Positions 11,125 to 24,905 are shown, numbered from the stretch's first letter. The stretch: DNA of 64,000 bases from Calvatia gigantea (GCA_025093985.1 JACAAK010000018.1:248001-312000); one strand, 5' to 3'. The notes: generated by a model not told the origin, from the sequence alone. Made by a program: numbers and translations.

Positions 11125-11709
11125 ATGGATTCAATGGACGACTTCGATTTTCCCGCTGCCGTCGCTTTCCCCAACACAGCCAACTTACCCGGGCGCATAT
11201 TCGTAAATGACGGTCTCGAAAAGACAGACTGGCCCCGATCCGTACTCGAGCCCATGCCCCTCGACCAATACCCGACGTCGGAAGGCTCTTCCGAAGAAGA
11301 GGGCGTGATCATGTTGGAGGACTTCGACGTGTTCAATGGCGTTAGCGCAACGGGATTCGGTCCAGGTGGGGCAGACAGTGCGGGGGTACAGTTCAGGGTG
11401 TATGACAACGAGCAAGCGACCTGGCCGCCGACGAAGAAGCTCGTCCTGAAGCCGCCCAGAGGCCCTCCCATCATCGTTATCCCACGATGCAAGCCAAGGA
11501 AGAGGGTGACGAGAGCCTGCGTTGAACTTGCCATATCCGAGTGGATGGAGAGACAGAGGCGCCTCCCAGACAATGAGCGGGCCCACATTGAAGTCGAGTA
11601 CGTCCCATATACCGTGGATGGCGAAGTCAGGCGTGTCGCGGTTTGGTTGTGGAAAGGGCTTCAACAGGTCATGGAGGAACCCAACACTTTCAAAATTTGC
11701 CTTAATTAG
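11125..11709 (+). CDS. hypothetical protein, tandem paralogue 2, 194 aa
   Basis: Intact single-exon ORF from ATG to TAG in unit 2. It aligns end to end with the ORF at 9800. Shared blocks are FDVFNGV, KPPRGPPIIVIPRCKPRK, RVTRAC.ELAISEWMERQ, LPDNERAHIEVEYVPY.VDG and VRRVAVWLWKGLQQVM..PNTFKI. The N-terminus keeps FPNTANLPG against FPETANIPE in paralogue 1. The acidic run SEGSSEEEGVIMLEDFD is stronger here. No known domain is recognised. Conservation of both frames without stops, while flanking DNA has diverged and gained indels, suggests both proteins are or were functional. Confidence 0.68.
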   Translation: MDSMDDFDFPAAVAFPNTANLPGRIFVNDGLEKTDWPRSVLEPMPLDQYPTSEGSSEEEGVIMLEDFDVFNGVSATGFGPGGADSAGVQFRVYDNEQATWPPTKKLVLKPPRGPPIIVIPRCKPRKRVTRACVELAISEWMERQRRLPDNERAHIEVEYVPYTVDGEVRRVAVWLWKGLQQVMEEPNTFKICLN

Positions 11710-12063
11710 TTGCTCACCTTGAGGCCATCCAAGTGCTATGCCTCGTTAATCGTGAGTGTTTCCTTATACTTCTGGTGCCTGATCAAAAGGTCTGATTCAT
11801 TCTATTAGTCGCACTGCAGCCATTCTTTGTCTTTCGTTTCGTTCACCTTCGTTTTATGTTTTTTTTTTCTTGTAAAAATGTATCATGAACCACATGGACT
11901 GTTGTAAAACCAAGTTACCCACAATCATGAGTACTGTAGAGGTCAAACTCACCCAACCAAATAATAATTGTTTTTTTACGGGAGCAAACCCATACGAATG
12001 CTAGTGGGAGCGGAAAGGTGCTTCAAAAACCCAGTGACGGGAGGAGGCCACGTACCAGTGGGA

Positions 12064-12071
12064 TATATATA
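12064..12071 (+). promoter_or_regulatory. TATATATA in conserved block of unit 2
   Basis: Positional equivalent of the TATATATA at 10757. No recognised gene follows it within 1 kb, so this copy may be a leftover of the duplication. Confidence 0.2.
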
Positions 12072-12267
12072 CCAGCGCCCGCAATCGATCTATCGATGGC
12101 CATCTCTTGTAGCACCCTTTCTGCGTGCTGCTAAAAACAGAGGGGGGTAACAAACATTCCTGACACGTCGGCGACGTCATTTAAGCATGGAACGGCGAGT
12201 CATAGAATGGACCGGCCCCTGCGAGAGTAACGGAGGGGTAACGGAGGAGGGGCTCCTTCGGGACAAG

Positions 12268-15200
12268 ATGAGCGACCTGGTGGATTGCCCATCCTTAAAA
12301 GAGAGATAACACCTCATCGGTTGCTCATGAGAGCAGCACACCGCGAGGTGTTTATGCTAGTGAGAACTAAGTATGGACCTGGAAACGTGCGTACCGCCAT
12401 TGGCGCCATCCCGTTTCTGAACGACAGGTGGTATGTAAACGCTGTTCAAGTTGTGCAAGAGAACCTAGCGTAAGCCTCAGCTGCCGGTGGTCAGCGTGCG
12501 TGATGTGGGCTGTGATACGGTGGGGGATGAGAGAGAGAGGAAGCCTCAAGGGGGAGGGGGGGTCTTGATGAAGCGCATGAACAGGCTGCGAACGCGCACT
12601 ATTCATAAGGAATGAAGCGGTGCCGGGTGGCACCAGCGCTATCTGCCGGGGGCGAGAAGGTAGGGATCTTGGCTCACTTTGAATAAGTACGGGCATGCGC
12701 GGGCATCGGGGAGAACCAACAGCAGCTTTTTATGGACAGCTGGCGGCCGAAGGAGGACTAAGAACATTTAGTCACTAATCACGAAAGGTAAAGCCGCAAA
12801 GCACGAGGGGATGTGACACAAATTGCTACCCTTGAAGGGCTGGTAGGGTCGAATTTGCAGTGCGGCAGGAGGGCCGTATGGGTAGGCGGGCAGTGAAGGA
12901 GGAAGATGAGAAGGGATGGAGCGAGGCCTGGAGCGACCAGGACGGGAGCATCTGTTTCGCGGCGGATGGGTAGACCGCTCTAGTCCATGGTCCTGTGACG
13001 TGGTTTTGTTTTGATGAACACAGCGCCGCGGGGCCTTTAACTCGGGTACGTGCAGAATATTTTAAATGAACACCAAGACTTGGTAATGGCCGTCTCCCCT
13101 TAAGAGAGGTAAGGGTAGCTATCTCGAAGTTTGAGCTTGTCGCAAGGTTATGCCCAGAAAGCGACCGGTGTCGTTGAACAGTCGGTTTAGGGGAGAGAGC
13201 CGGATGTTGCGTGGTTTGAGAGGCTGCGGACGTTTTTAATGATTCTTGTCATGAAGGAGCTGGTGCACGCAATCGCCATTGTTAGTATTCCCAAGGAGAC
13301 TTACTGTACAGCCTCCACATAGAGACAAGGAGAACTATGTCACCCTGTTCCCGAAAGTCTGTTTAAGGAGGGAATGAATCTAACTAGAAAGTGATTTGGG
13401 GGATCGTGTGTCGGTTCTAACACACCCCTGGGGCGATCGAGTCAACGGTTGTCACGTCCACAGACCACATAACCAACCTCTGGAGGCTCGGTAACCTTCT
13501 ACCCGTGAACGAATCAGGGTATAATGATGCTGCACCCGTAGCTATCCGGCCCCCGGCTGTCCCGCGGCAATTCACAAGGAAACTCGGTGGGCCCATATTT
13601 GACTCGAGATCATGGGTGGTACCGGAGGCAGAGATCTGCAGATTAGCCCAATACCAAGACGTTGGGGTGTGATGGGGACGCCGAGCATCTTCCAAGACGT
13701 TGCGGAGGCTCGTCCAGTCCATGAGAACGTCTGGAAACCCGTGCATCATTACTCTGTATCCTAAGGAATGGGTAGGAAGAAGGTTCATGGTGAAACTTGT
13801 GAAGGGCTTACGTGGTTTCTATCGGGCGGCACTGCTGCGAAAGAGGGTGCTAGGCATCAGCACAGTGATCCTTTATATGCGTTCACAGGAAGAGATACCC
13901 GGCCTAGGAATTATAGTGAGTCAATCCTTATGGTCAATAAGTTTGGAGTAATCACCTGATAGAGCGCCAGACAATGAACAGCATCGAATCTGGCGAGATT
14001 CGGTTCCCACAGAACGGTGGCATATAAAAATGCGCAGCCCTTCCAACATGAGGAAAGACGAAAAAGGATGTCCATCTGCGGAATGAGATCAAGGAAAAAT
14101 ACGACAAAATGGCTATGACTAAAGATGCCGAACCCGTTCAACACAGAATGCTTGCACAAGTGTAAGAACACATACGCCCCATGGCAGCTACGCCTCAAGG
14201 GACTAAACGCGCCCCAGCCGAAATATTCACAGTGATCGAGATACTGTAAATAGATTTGAGTTAAGCTTGCATATATCCATGGAGATCCCCCCCAATTCAC
14301 ACAAACTTGATTTGTGGTCAGCAAACGATGTTGTCGGAGATCAGCGATATGACTCACAACAAAATACAACCGAAGTGGTGGCTCGCGATAGCCTTAGTTG
14401 CGTGGAACCACGGCAACAAAGTCCCTGGGTCAATTGCGGAACGTTTCTGGAAAATGTCATACCTTTCCCTGGGTAGGGAGGCCCTCGCTGCCGGCCTTCA
14501 GCTGTTCTGGGACGTAAAGTAAGGCATTGGTTGCTGTTCAATAAGCTCCTGGGCTCCAAACTTGTGGTTTGAAAAACCTAATAATCGGCGCAAAGGGGCC
14601 ATGAATTGCGGTGTCCGTTATGAAGGCGGGAGCCGAAACGAATACGTCCAGAATTGTACGCTTACCTTCAGTCCATTTATTGGGGGATCTAGCAAATTCT
14701 GAAACCAAAAACACGGGAAAGGCGTGGGCATACACCCTGCCTTTACTCAGAAAGGGCATTTGAGATTGGACCGCCGGTCGTTAACATCATCTGACGAGAC
14801 CACATCTGAACTGAACGGCGCCGTCTGGAGCCGTGGACAATGAGCGCTGAGCAGCAGCCTGGTCTGGTTTAGGGTGATCGTGGCGGGCTTGCAGGCAACC
14901 AGACCAATGGGCGTACGTATTTGTGGTGGCCCCCGGCGGAGCTTAAAAACGTAAGCTCGATCCTGGGCCGTCTGGACGACGATTTGCGTCGTTGCTGGAT
15001 CCCGCATCAGGTTCTTGTCTTATCATTTTAAAAGACTGGGGCTTTTAAGGTGTTTGCACTGGCTCAGGCGCCTATCTAAAAATATATCAAGTATGTGTCA
15101 GAGATGTTCAATACTGAGGACAACAAATTGCTGTTAGACTTATGTGACATTTTTGTGTGATGGTGTGAATTTGTGAGATCTAAGGTGGCTGGCAGGTGAA

Positions 15201-17942
15201 CATTTGATGTTGGGCTGTGAGGAAGGCAACTGAAAATTATTTGGTGCTCGTCAAGTGGGGAATCACGCTGAAGGGCATGGGGATTAGGTTTTTCCAGCAT
15301 CCACTTGTTTCTCCACGTAGATATACTTCAGCAGTTGACGTTACAGGAACGTTCCGTGACACACAGATTGGAGGACATATTTATGAGCATGGTGGTTCCA
15401 AGGATTTAATGTATCAAATGTTCCCAGCCGAGTTACGGTAAAAATGATGGAGTATTAGAACAGACGCCTTCGAGGCGCTCATTACACACCTGTGTCACAG
15501 TGTGAGGCTTCGGCGGCTTCAGCTTAAGCGCTCTGGGATCACGTGCCAGGAACCTCCACCGTTCAGGGCAGGGGATTGGAGACAGGGGAATTTGAGAGGT
15601 TTCCTTGGAGACATTGAAACCGCTTCTGTTTTTCCTCCTCTCTACCCATCGCGCCTAGGTTCTGTTGTGGCCTTGACATTCACGCGTCGGTGCCTCTTCC
15701 GGTGCTCCTGGACAACCTATTCTGGACCCCGCGCCTGATACGCGCCTTTCTCCGAGATTCTTATACCTCATTGTTACTAGACATGAGACGGAACCTCAGG
15801 AAATATGACTTGGTTTAGATTGTGAAACCCTTGTGGATACACCTTCGCGTTACCTGCTCTTTGTCACACAGAACCTCAACCCGCGAGAGTAACGCGGCAG
15901 TTTCATGAATGAAACGCAGAGGCCACGCGACCATCCTAAGCACATGTCAAGATGTGCCATTTTAATAAGTACAGACTTTCCCTTTTCTCGTTGACCAAGA
16001 ATACTAATCAGCTGAAAATTTCAGCAAGCGAAACAGTGAAGAATACCGTTTTCGTTTTTCTCCAGTCAGGTATGTCTTCCAGTCACTCGAAAGTTCCTAC
16101 TTATTCATGTTCAAATTTCCGTTCCCAGCAATCAGGATCCCATCAAACACTCCCCGAACGCATGGCTTCCTCTGGAACCCTGTTATATAAACCTCGCCTT
16201 ATGTTGGGTACCTCTCAATTACGGAGCCTCTGCTTTGCCTTCTGCCTCACCTATCACCCTAATGCGTTCGAATTCTATTCTCCTGCTCGATCTCATGAAG
16301 TACGTTTTTTCTATGGCTTCAATCATTCCACTCTTAGCGGTGCGCACGTCGATTCCGCATCTGCATTGGAGATTTCCAGATTATACTTCGATTAATGACA
16401 ATTATAGTTGTCGATGTTGTAGATAGGTGAAGTCCTTTATGCTCTCACTCAACACCTTATCACTGACTTACATATCGGATCCAGCTCGATATGGTGCCCA
16501 ATACATCCACTTCCCTCGATGTACTCTGTTTGTGCAGCACTGAATTATCTCACCCTCCCGCCTCTCAGTCATCCGCCAGCTGATCTCCGGTCAACGGGTT
16601 CCTTAAGGCTCTAGGCCGTCGACCATAAGAATCTTCCCGCGGCATCATCACCTCTTCCGTACTGGTTTGCCTCGGTGGTTCGAATTCCCTCTACGCTCAA
16701 TACGACATCTGTCGTTCGTAAAGCCGCGTGGCGGGTTCTTGCGAAACTTCTCAGAAGGAATTTTATGTACGCCCTTCGCCCTTGCACCAAACGGGGTCAT
16801 GGCGCCACCACTCACTGACCCTGCTTCATTTGCGTTAAGAAACCGTTGGCGGGTTGATTTCGGCTCAGTATCACTTCTATCATAATTTTGAGACTAATCC
16901 GTCAAAGCTACAGTTTTCCAACCGGCGCCAGGTAACCATCGACCGTGGCCACGGTAAGTATTATGATCTGACTCATAAAGCTTCCACGCCTTGGGCTTTT
17001 TGAGAAAACCTCGTGGTCCTCAAGAAGAAGGAATAACAGTGTGGGTATTTTCGACCTTAGAACGCCGTATCATGTGTTCTCACCTAATTTCCCAGGCACC
17101 TCAAAATGGTAACCTCAAAAGAAAAAAACAGTAGGACAATGTGCCCGACTCTCTCCGACCCTCAACTCTGAAAGAACATCTTAGCACGGAAGCCAACCCC
17201 CCCCCGTTATCGGGAACCCGCACTGTCTCCGAGTTCTCCTCCGAATTCCTAGGCACGCTTTTGGCAGGTCTACTTCGCTTAACCCATTTCTTATTGTCTT
17301 TGCGCTGACTGATTTTTCCACAGGTTGAGGAATCAATGTCGACAACGATTCGCTACGAAGCTAGATGTACAAAAAAGCCCGATAGGAATAGATGGCGACT
17401 ATGGACACGACAGAGTTGAACCACCGTAAGGGAAAAAAATAGATAATGGTAAGAGTTTGCGAGGTGAAGGGTATATGCAAGAGGAGAGCGAGAGAGGGGA
17501 GGGTAGGAGCAAGATAAAGAGTTCGTGAAAGTCAATTGAAATAATAGTCCATGAAGGAAAGTGGGTAACCAGAAAACCATTGCGCGCGAGGGGGAAAAAA
17601 AGAGCGAGGGAGGGGGGAGGGGTTTGTACAAATGAGATGGTCATCGAGACGCATCGGAGGAAGGACGATCGATAGTAATCCAGTACGTCTCGATGAACCA
17701 ACCTCCAGTCGTGAGTGAACATAATATGGTACATGCCTTTTAAGGCGAATTCAAGAACAAAAGGGTGTGTGGCACGTACACGGGGGTAGCTTCGACGATC
17801 CGGCAAGGATGGAGTTGGTGGGAGGAGGGAGATGGAGGCCGAACCGACGGTGCGTCAAAATACAGATATGATTACATGCGTCCAAATAATGATCATAAAA
17901 ACACAGAGAGACAAAACCCAAAAGACGCGCAGCATCCGTAGG
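12268..17942. other. 5.7 kb without a recognised gene
   Basis: Only short, mutually overlapping ORFs occur. The longest are 13911-14369 on - (152 aa), 15952-16395 on + (147 aa) and 13417-13788 on - (123 aa), none with a recognisable motif. No LTR, terminal inverted repeat, tRNA or tandem array was seen. Decayed transposons or rapidly evolving genes with several introns cannot be excluded by eye. Confidence 0.35.
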
Positions 17943-19604
17943 CTCAGTACCCCTGACCTGCCATCATCTCGTCGAAGTTGATCATGGATTCATGCGAGAA
18001 GTCGTGCCCTTCCAATGCCTTGGCGAAATCATGGCCGAATTGAAGAGGTCGAAGTTGGTTCCGCAAGATGATCGTTGAACTTTGCATTTCCAAGCTCGAT
18101 TCGCCGGAATGGCATTCAAATCGAAATCGTCCCCAAGAAGAATCTCCGAACCTGTGGGCCAGATTGAGTTGGCGTCCCAGGTATAGGAAGAGAGGTCGTG
18201 CTGGAGCTGCATCTCGTTCGGCAGCTCGAGCTCGCCCTGTCGAGGTTCGGGTACAGGCATGTCAACACCCGCGAGTTGTTGAGTGAATGATTGAGTCGCG
18301 ATAGAGGTGAGTGGTGTATATGGACCTGCCACAGGGGATGAGGGGCCAGAAGATCCGGCAGACGATGCGGGGGAGATCATTTGATGAGGAGGAAGGAGCT
18401 CGGTGTTGAGGTGCATTTGATCATTCTTTTGAGAAGCTGATGGCAGATTAGGCATGGCAAAAATGTTGCGCAGGAACTCGGATGACTAGGAGGGTGAAGG
18501 AGGTGAGTGAAAGATCACATTAGGTGGATCATGAGTAACTTACCTGAAGACTAGCTTCGAAGTTTCCGGCCTGGCCAAATGATGGTGGCATAAAGTTGTC
18601 GTGAGGTAAGAAATCGAATTGGTTTACGCAATCCTCTGGGTGTCCAGCGTGTGATGCCCGGCGAGTGATCATTGGAAGTAGCGAGGGTGATGTTGGGCAC
18701 GAGGGAGTCATCTGATAGATGTTGGGAAGCATGATGGACTGGTACGGTGGTGGCGTCGGAGCAGACGCAGAACGACCGTGACGCTGAGCGGGTATCGGAA
18801 GAACGAAGGACACGTTCTCACTATCCGTCTCATGCTCACCCTCCTTGCGGCCAGATTTGACAGCCTTCTTCCCTTTCGCAGCCTTGTCCTTCGAACGTTG
18901 AGGACGATAGACATAGTTGGGGTACATTTGCTCATGCTCCTTCTTCCTCTCCTTCGCCTTGTCCTCCCACACCTTCCGCTCTTCTGGCGACAACGACTTC
19001 CACTGTTGGCTGATTGTCTTTGATAGATCCGCCTGTCGCTGCTTCTTGGTGGGACCGTCGACCTTCTCGTCACCAGCAGCTGCTTGACGTTCTTCGCAGC
19101 ATTTGCGACGGAAGAGAATAAAGGCATTCTCAGGGCGCTTGATGTAATCGGAATCACCCTTCCGCGGCCGACGTTCGTCATCGGTGCTAATGCTGCAGGT
19201 CGACGACTTACGACGTTGATGTGTCAGAATATGTGATGAAGGAGGTGGAGATGACGAGGATTCAGGGATAGATGAAATAGGTGAGAGGGTGCGTTGGAAT
19301 GTGGGTGGAGTTGTCGTCAATAATGGTGTTAATGTGGATTGGGAAGGGAGCAAACGAAGGTCAGGTTCAAAGGGAGAATGAGATGGTGAGGAGTAAGGAC
19401 TGTCGGCAAGGTTGTGGGTTGCAGGGAAGGTGAAAGCTCGCGGCGTAGGAGAGATGATAGCAAGAGTTGGGGGTTGCGGGGCATCCGTTGTCACTTCGAG
19501 TGCTATGGATTTCGGTGAGTCCAAAACCTCGGTGGGAACATGTTGATTGAGTGCAGGTAATACTCACATCGGGCCTGGGTATCGCGGGTACGTAGAGCGG
19601 GCAT
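17943..19604 (-). CDS. HMG-box transcription factor
   Basis: Nuclear sequence-specific DNA-binding protein. Exon 1 is 37 nt (ATG at 19604, MPALRTRDTQAR); the intron 19503-19567 (65 bp) joins in phase to LEVTTDAPQPPTLAIISP. A Ser/Pro-rich N-terminus precedes one HMG box of about 80 residues (KGDSDYIKRPENAFILFRRK ... LSKTISQQWKSLSPEERKVW ... YPNYVYRPQRSKDK) near residues 120-205, followed by a Lys-rich nuclear-localisation-like run. A second intron (ending in CACCCTCCTAG) joins ASLQ to SSEFLRNIFAMPNLP. The box is of the MATA_HMG/SOX type; the nearest architecture I recall is PCC1-like developmental regulators of mushrooms (inference). The last 150 nt are odd: the upstream frame stops at 17982, while the family-like end (ALEGHDF ... 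DEMMAGQGY, stop 17943-17945) lies in another frame. A 62-bp intron from GTTCAACG to CGCCAAG would join them; indels are the alternative. Confidence 0.85.
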
Positions 19605-22600
19605 GATTGTTGTTCGTGAAGACAATGAGATGTTGGAATAAAGAGTGTTTCGTGAACGGGAGGGGAGGGGAGAGAGCGGGGGACAAGGGAATGGGTCAGG
19701 AGCTCCTGCGCGCAAGGAGTTGGAAAGAGAGAAAGAATACTGGGTGTCGCAAACGAGGATGCGATTGGTTTTCTTTGTCTCTGGAGGTTCAGGGAGAACA
19801 ATTGCACGAGTGGGGCACAAAAAGCGAAACAATACCGTCGGAGAGTTTTATAGTTCTGGGTGAGATAGCCAGACAGGAATGGAACACGAGCCCATATACC
19901 GTAAAGGTTCATCTCAAGATCGAGCAGTTCGCTGCAAAGGGTACTTCATTTTCGTAGCCGGAAATGGCACTCAAGGGTCTTGCGTCCCGATATGGCTGGA
20001 GTGAGCGCAACCAGTTGGTTGGGAATGCAATGCTGGAAGGTGTTGTTATTGTCTTTCCCCAGATCTATCAGATCTCTGATTGAACAGCGTTCTCACCGAC
20101 TCGGCATCCTGGTCCGGCCGCAACCCAGTTCACAGCTTAGACAGTTGAACCAAGTCCCTTCGCCCGACATCAGCTTTCCCTCCCGCCCCCCCACCCACGG
20201 AATTATGGCCCTTCTCAAAATTCGGATGATATACCTACTTTCCGCGGATGCTGGCAGCAATGTGGCTGACATCAGTACCATCCTCTCCGCCGATGACAAT
20301 GACTCATTGCCTGGGGACTTCCGAGAACACACGCTATCAATACCGGAACACTTGGGCTCAGCGTGATCGTCTGCGCAGAGCTGTGATGACCACCGAGCAC
20401 ACCGAGCACAGCGTTATTCTCAGTGAACGGCCAGCGAAGACCTTCAGATAGGCGTTCGGGTCATCCCACAAATGAACCACCCGAACCCAGGTCCCTTCGC
20501 ATGTCCCAAAATGGATATGTTGACCCAACGAGAAGGTAAACTCAGGATTTCACTTCAATCAAGCTAATCATCCATGATCCTTGTACCGATCGTGTTTCAA
20601 TTCCGTTGCGACTTCCACTTCATAAACATACCCTCATCGCAATCGAGAACCTCAACATATGTATGCATATAGGACTTCTCTTATGGAAATGAAAATACTT
20701 CATCTCGTGGTATCATTTTTCTTGTCCCTTCCACGGTGCACATACCCGTCATAAGCTCGAAAATGAGATCAGTCGGGCCAGAAAATGTGCGTTATCAGGC
20801 TCATGACCAGTCGGTCTTGGACCTCTGGGTCACTTTGCAGTCCCGTGACGGGGTAAGGGAGCCCAGAACCTAGACGTCAGACAAACGTCACCTGCACGGT
20901 AACTTTGGCTTACCTGCTATTTTGGGGACCACTTATTTCGCCGGACCGGCCGCACGTGCAGGTTCGGTTTGACCCAGTCCAGGTTAGGTTGCAACCCTGT
21001 ATCCCCATCAATCCTTGCTAATCCTCATCAATCCTTTGCCCATAGCCCATGCCGCCAGCGTGAACGTCGGCGCTGTGTTCATCTAATCTGCGCGTTAGAA
21101 GCTTCTACTCCAACTATGTATATCGATATACGTTATCGGCCGATTCTGGAGGCTGGGATGTACGCATGCACTCGAGCACAGAATGGCATGATAGCAATCC
21201 AGCTCAAAACAGGGGAGGAATTCAAACCTACAGGCAAGCTCCCTGAGATGTGGGATGTCAGTGGTGTTTATTCTATGTGATGCTGGTGACTTCAGAACAT
21301 TAGGTGTGTGTAGTGCACTGAGGCACGAGGCAGCCCTCGAGGGCTTTAGAGCTGTCATATGTCGCAGGACCGACGAACGGTTCCTTCAGAAATTTCGCAG
21401 GTTGTCACAGGGTGAGAAAACTGCTGTGATACCGTATTTCCCCCTGAGTCTTTTCCCCCTCTTAGCCTTGCCACGATGCAAAACACGCTGAACGGTTCAA
21501 GAGAGGACTCTGGGACTCGCTTAATCTGTCGACCTAAGCAAAGGTATATATCGATTAGAAACGCCAGTGTACGTTATCACAAGCTCTTCTGACAGAATTG
21601 CCAGGGTGAATAGGGTCACCCGGAAGGGAGGACAACGGTGAGTCACACTTCAGTTTATGGTTCGAAATTTCGTACACATTGTTGCGAGTGCCATTACCTG
21701 GGATAGATCAGCCTCTGGGGAGTGACCCGGTCTCTCTAACTAAACTCAGGGTGAACCACAGTGTCGTGGACGCTCACCTGGATCAGGAAAATGGAAGGGT
21801 AGGCATCCCGATAAGACAAGATCCAAAGTGTGTGTCGCTCAATCGTTTCCCGGAGTAGAAATAGAATGCCCAGTTAATGGAACCAAGGCCCACAACTCAG
21901 CCTCTCTGTTTCTATTGACGCTCACTTTGTCAAATACGGTTCCGTGGCTCGTCCACATCAGTACACATAGACCGTGATATCTTCTTTCACCGGTCTCACG
22001 TAACTCCGTATTCAAAGAACTATATGCCTGATAACAGTCGGTATTATTGGCGCCGGTAAAGCCTCCACCGAGGTATGTCGTCCGATACCGAACTGGGCAG
22101 ACAATGGGTTATTATTAGTTTCGGGCTTAAGGACAAAGTGTAATCGTATATTTCAATCCTGGCACGGCCCAGGAACTAACATACTGGCTCAAATTGCTTG
22201 GAGATATTTCTCTCATTCTCAACTTCTCGAAGACTCAGGTACAGGGAGGAGGTGTGGGCACATTCCCAGCAACGGTCGAGTCACAGTCAAGGGGCCGGAG
22301 AGATGTGGCACGTAAACTTGTGGTCACCGTTAGGTGAGGCGCATGGTTTCAGCGGATGCTGCAGATAAAATACGTTCATCGGGACTCCTCGTTGGTGTCG
22401 ATCATGAGCCATTACGATAAATGCAGTGCCTGACTGAATTGTGGACGGTCCGTGATAGACTTTGCAGGTTAGGGAGCCACGAAGGACGGCAGCCGAGGGT
22501 TTGGTATTACGCAGGTGTCAGCCTCGTGTGTTCCTTGAGCCTACACTACAAAACCGTGTATCCCGCAGTTTCGGAGGAGGGGAGAATTTCTGCTTACCGG

Positions 22601-24905
22601 AGAACGTTTGCCTTTAAGAGTCGGACAATGGTCGAGTCAATAATGAGAAGCATATCACTCTGACCTCCGAACAGATGGAAGACCTCCGTGGCGGTGTGCA
22701 TGTGGAGGCTTTTCTGATCGCACGACCGCAAATGCCCGTACTCCACCAGACCGCCTCGGCAGGATATTTGAGTCTGTGAAGGGCGTGAATGGATGGCCCG
22801 GGGGTGTTCGTCGGATACACAGGTTATGGATTGTCGTGCGCAATCTTACCGTTGATTTATCTGTTAATCACTTTGATTCAAGGATTCGCTCACGTTGCCA
22901 CCCCATCGGTAGCAATTCTCTTGGAGTGGCACAATTCTGTATGACACCCCCTGCACTCACACGAGACAATCTCACCTCCCATTGTGTCCAAGTCAAGTGG
23001 CCTGATTCAGGTGTACTATTGTTCGGGTATATGGCGCAGGACAATGGCAGTTGCCACCAGAAGTTCGTCTTATGTCCCATTATCTGAACCAACTCCTTGC
23101 CGCGGCGGCGTGATCCTTGATGTACCCACAAGGACACAAACTTCGAACTGCAGAACGTTAATTCTATTCAACACTCACGCACCTACCGCGGGAGTATAAC
23201 ATTGCGCGGAACATGACTCAACGACTTGCGTTATCATATGCACCTATTCTGGTAAATTGACTAAGTTGGGAGGGAATTAGAGGGCGCTGTCATGGGTGGC
23301 ATCACTGGATCAATCCGAAGCTCTGACGCTCCATCTCGCTGATTCTCGGGATGGTGGGACCTTCAGATGGATGCACATTCCACCTTCACACTGAGATAAC
23401 ACCTGAGCCGGATTGTCTGTGAGAGCTTCCAGGATTCGAGTGAACCGAGCGCTAAACCTCTCGTACCTTCAGTATCTGGCAGGGAACCCAAGATGGACAA
23501 AAAAGGCTATTAATTGACCGGATTTGGAAGAGCGTTTGTTCAGTCAGTTAAGCCGCGTCTTCGCCGAGGTAGAATGTCGGGTTTGAGTTTGGGGTGGTCA
23601 ATAATTGGTATGCATTTCATTTAAAGATAGAGTACAATCGGTGCGAATTGGTGTAGAAGTTTAATACCCCATTATCTGGGGCGGATTTGACCCAGTAGGC
23701 AGTATCAAAGAGAGCTGAAATTTCCCCCGTTGTCCAAGTAATCATTGTCGAGTTGGTGTTGGTGATCGTATATACGCTTATTCCCGCATCGAGTCTTTAG
23801 CCCCAAGAAATATTTTAGTTGGCTTGTTGCGAATCCATCGTTCATATCACATTCTGGGACAGATAGGTGGACATGGTATTGGGTTTCAAAGAATTGATTC
23901 CCATGGCCGCTCAACATACTTCAAGCGTATTAACAAGGTCTTGGTGCTAAGTTCATAGGGTCGTGTATTTGATGCCGACAACACATTCAAGGCTCAACGC
24001 TCGTGAAAGAATGAACTGGTTGAGCCGCACGGACGTATCGGGGAAGCTGGCAAGTCCTCCAGAAAATTCACCGGCTCTTATTCAAGGGCATGTCGGATAT
24101 CGTGGTTATTCAGACGTACCTTTTGTAATGCATTCAATTCTTATTACGAGGCTGCTCAATTTCCGGCCATACCGATTTGTGCTGTGAAGCAAGACGGAAC
24201 ATTATGGGACGTAGCTGGGACGACTCGGTCTTTCCCGATTAGCCGGGCTGTAGATCATGGATCATGTACGTTTGTCTCCATTGTACGTCCATCTAGAAGT
24301 GTATGTTGGGCGGAAATGCCTGCATAAGTTCCGGAAGGTTCGCCTAGTGAACCCTTCGCCCATTTTTTCCGACAAGATTATTTCCCCAAGTGGTCTAACT
24401 TCGGTATTTCGGTTCGACATTGAACGATTTGTGGTGTTCTGCACCCTGACGTCATTTTCAGGCGGGGGCGCGATGACATCATACTAATATATCCTGTTAA
24501 TGACACGAGGCTTCCTCAACTGCGGCTTGACAACGCATAGGTCGGTGGCAGCATGTTCCGGCGAGGGTGCAGGGTCCCGACACCGGACGCGAGATATGTG
24601 AGCTAATCCTGAATTTTTTACTTGGTACAGGAACGGATAATGACGCAGCAAACCAGCTGTAGGTAGGGTGAGTCGAGGTCATTCAGATGCAGTCTGTGGC
24701 CATGAACTCCTTTACGGGTTAACAGCCTTAGTTTAGAGGTGCCACCCTACCCAGAGGTGGCCTGAATTCCCGCCACGCGTGACGTCACAAAATTCGGAGC
24801 AACCCCGTGCATAGCCGTTCCAAAATTTGCGCCTTTGCACTCAACTTCTGCTTTCGCAGACTGCAGTGACATACCGTGTTCCATCTACTCTAGCCTTTCC
24901 CTGTT
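19605..24905. other. 5.3 kb without a recognised gene
   Basis: The first part is the upstream region of the HMG-box gene. Beyond about 20 kb there are only short ORFs on both strands (longest 19980-20366, 128 aa) without motifs, and no repeat or RNA gene was recognised. Spliced genes with short exons could be missed. Confidence 0.35.

Larger units (their letters stand above)
10895..12267 (+). repeat. tandem segmental duplication, unit 2
   Basis: Second direct copy of the unit at 9556-10890. It carries a local insertion of about 65-70 bp in the downstream noncoding block (about 12080-12150) that unit 1 lacks. Shared landmarks are AATAATAATTG, GGAAAGGTGCTTCAAAA and CATAGAATGG.CCGGCCCC. Confidence 0.85.

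Noticed and set aside
13911..14369. Minus ORF of 152 aa with hydrophobic stretches
   Set aside because: No family motif, no supporting splice signals and composition like surrounding DNA; not supported as a gene.
16674..16692. GGTTCGAATTCC resembling a tRNA T-arm
   Set aside because: No cloverleaf can be drawn and no A-box is at the right distance.
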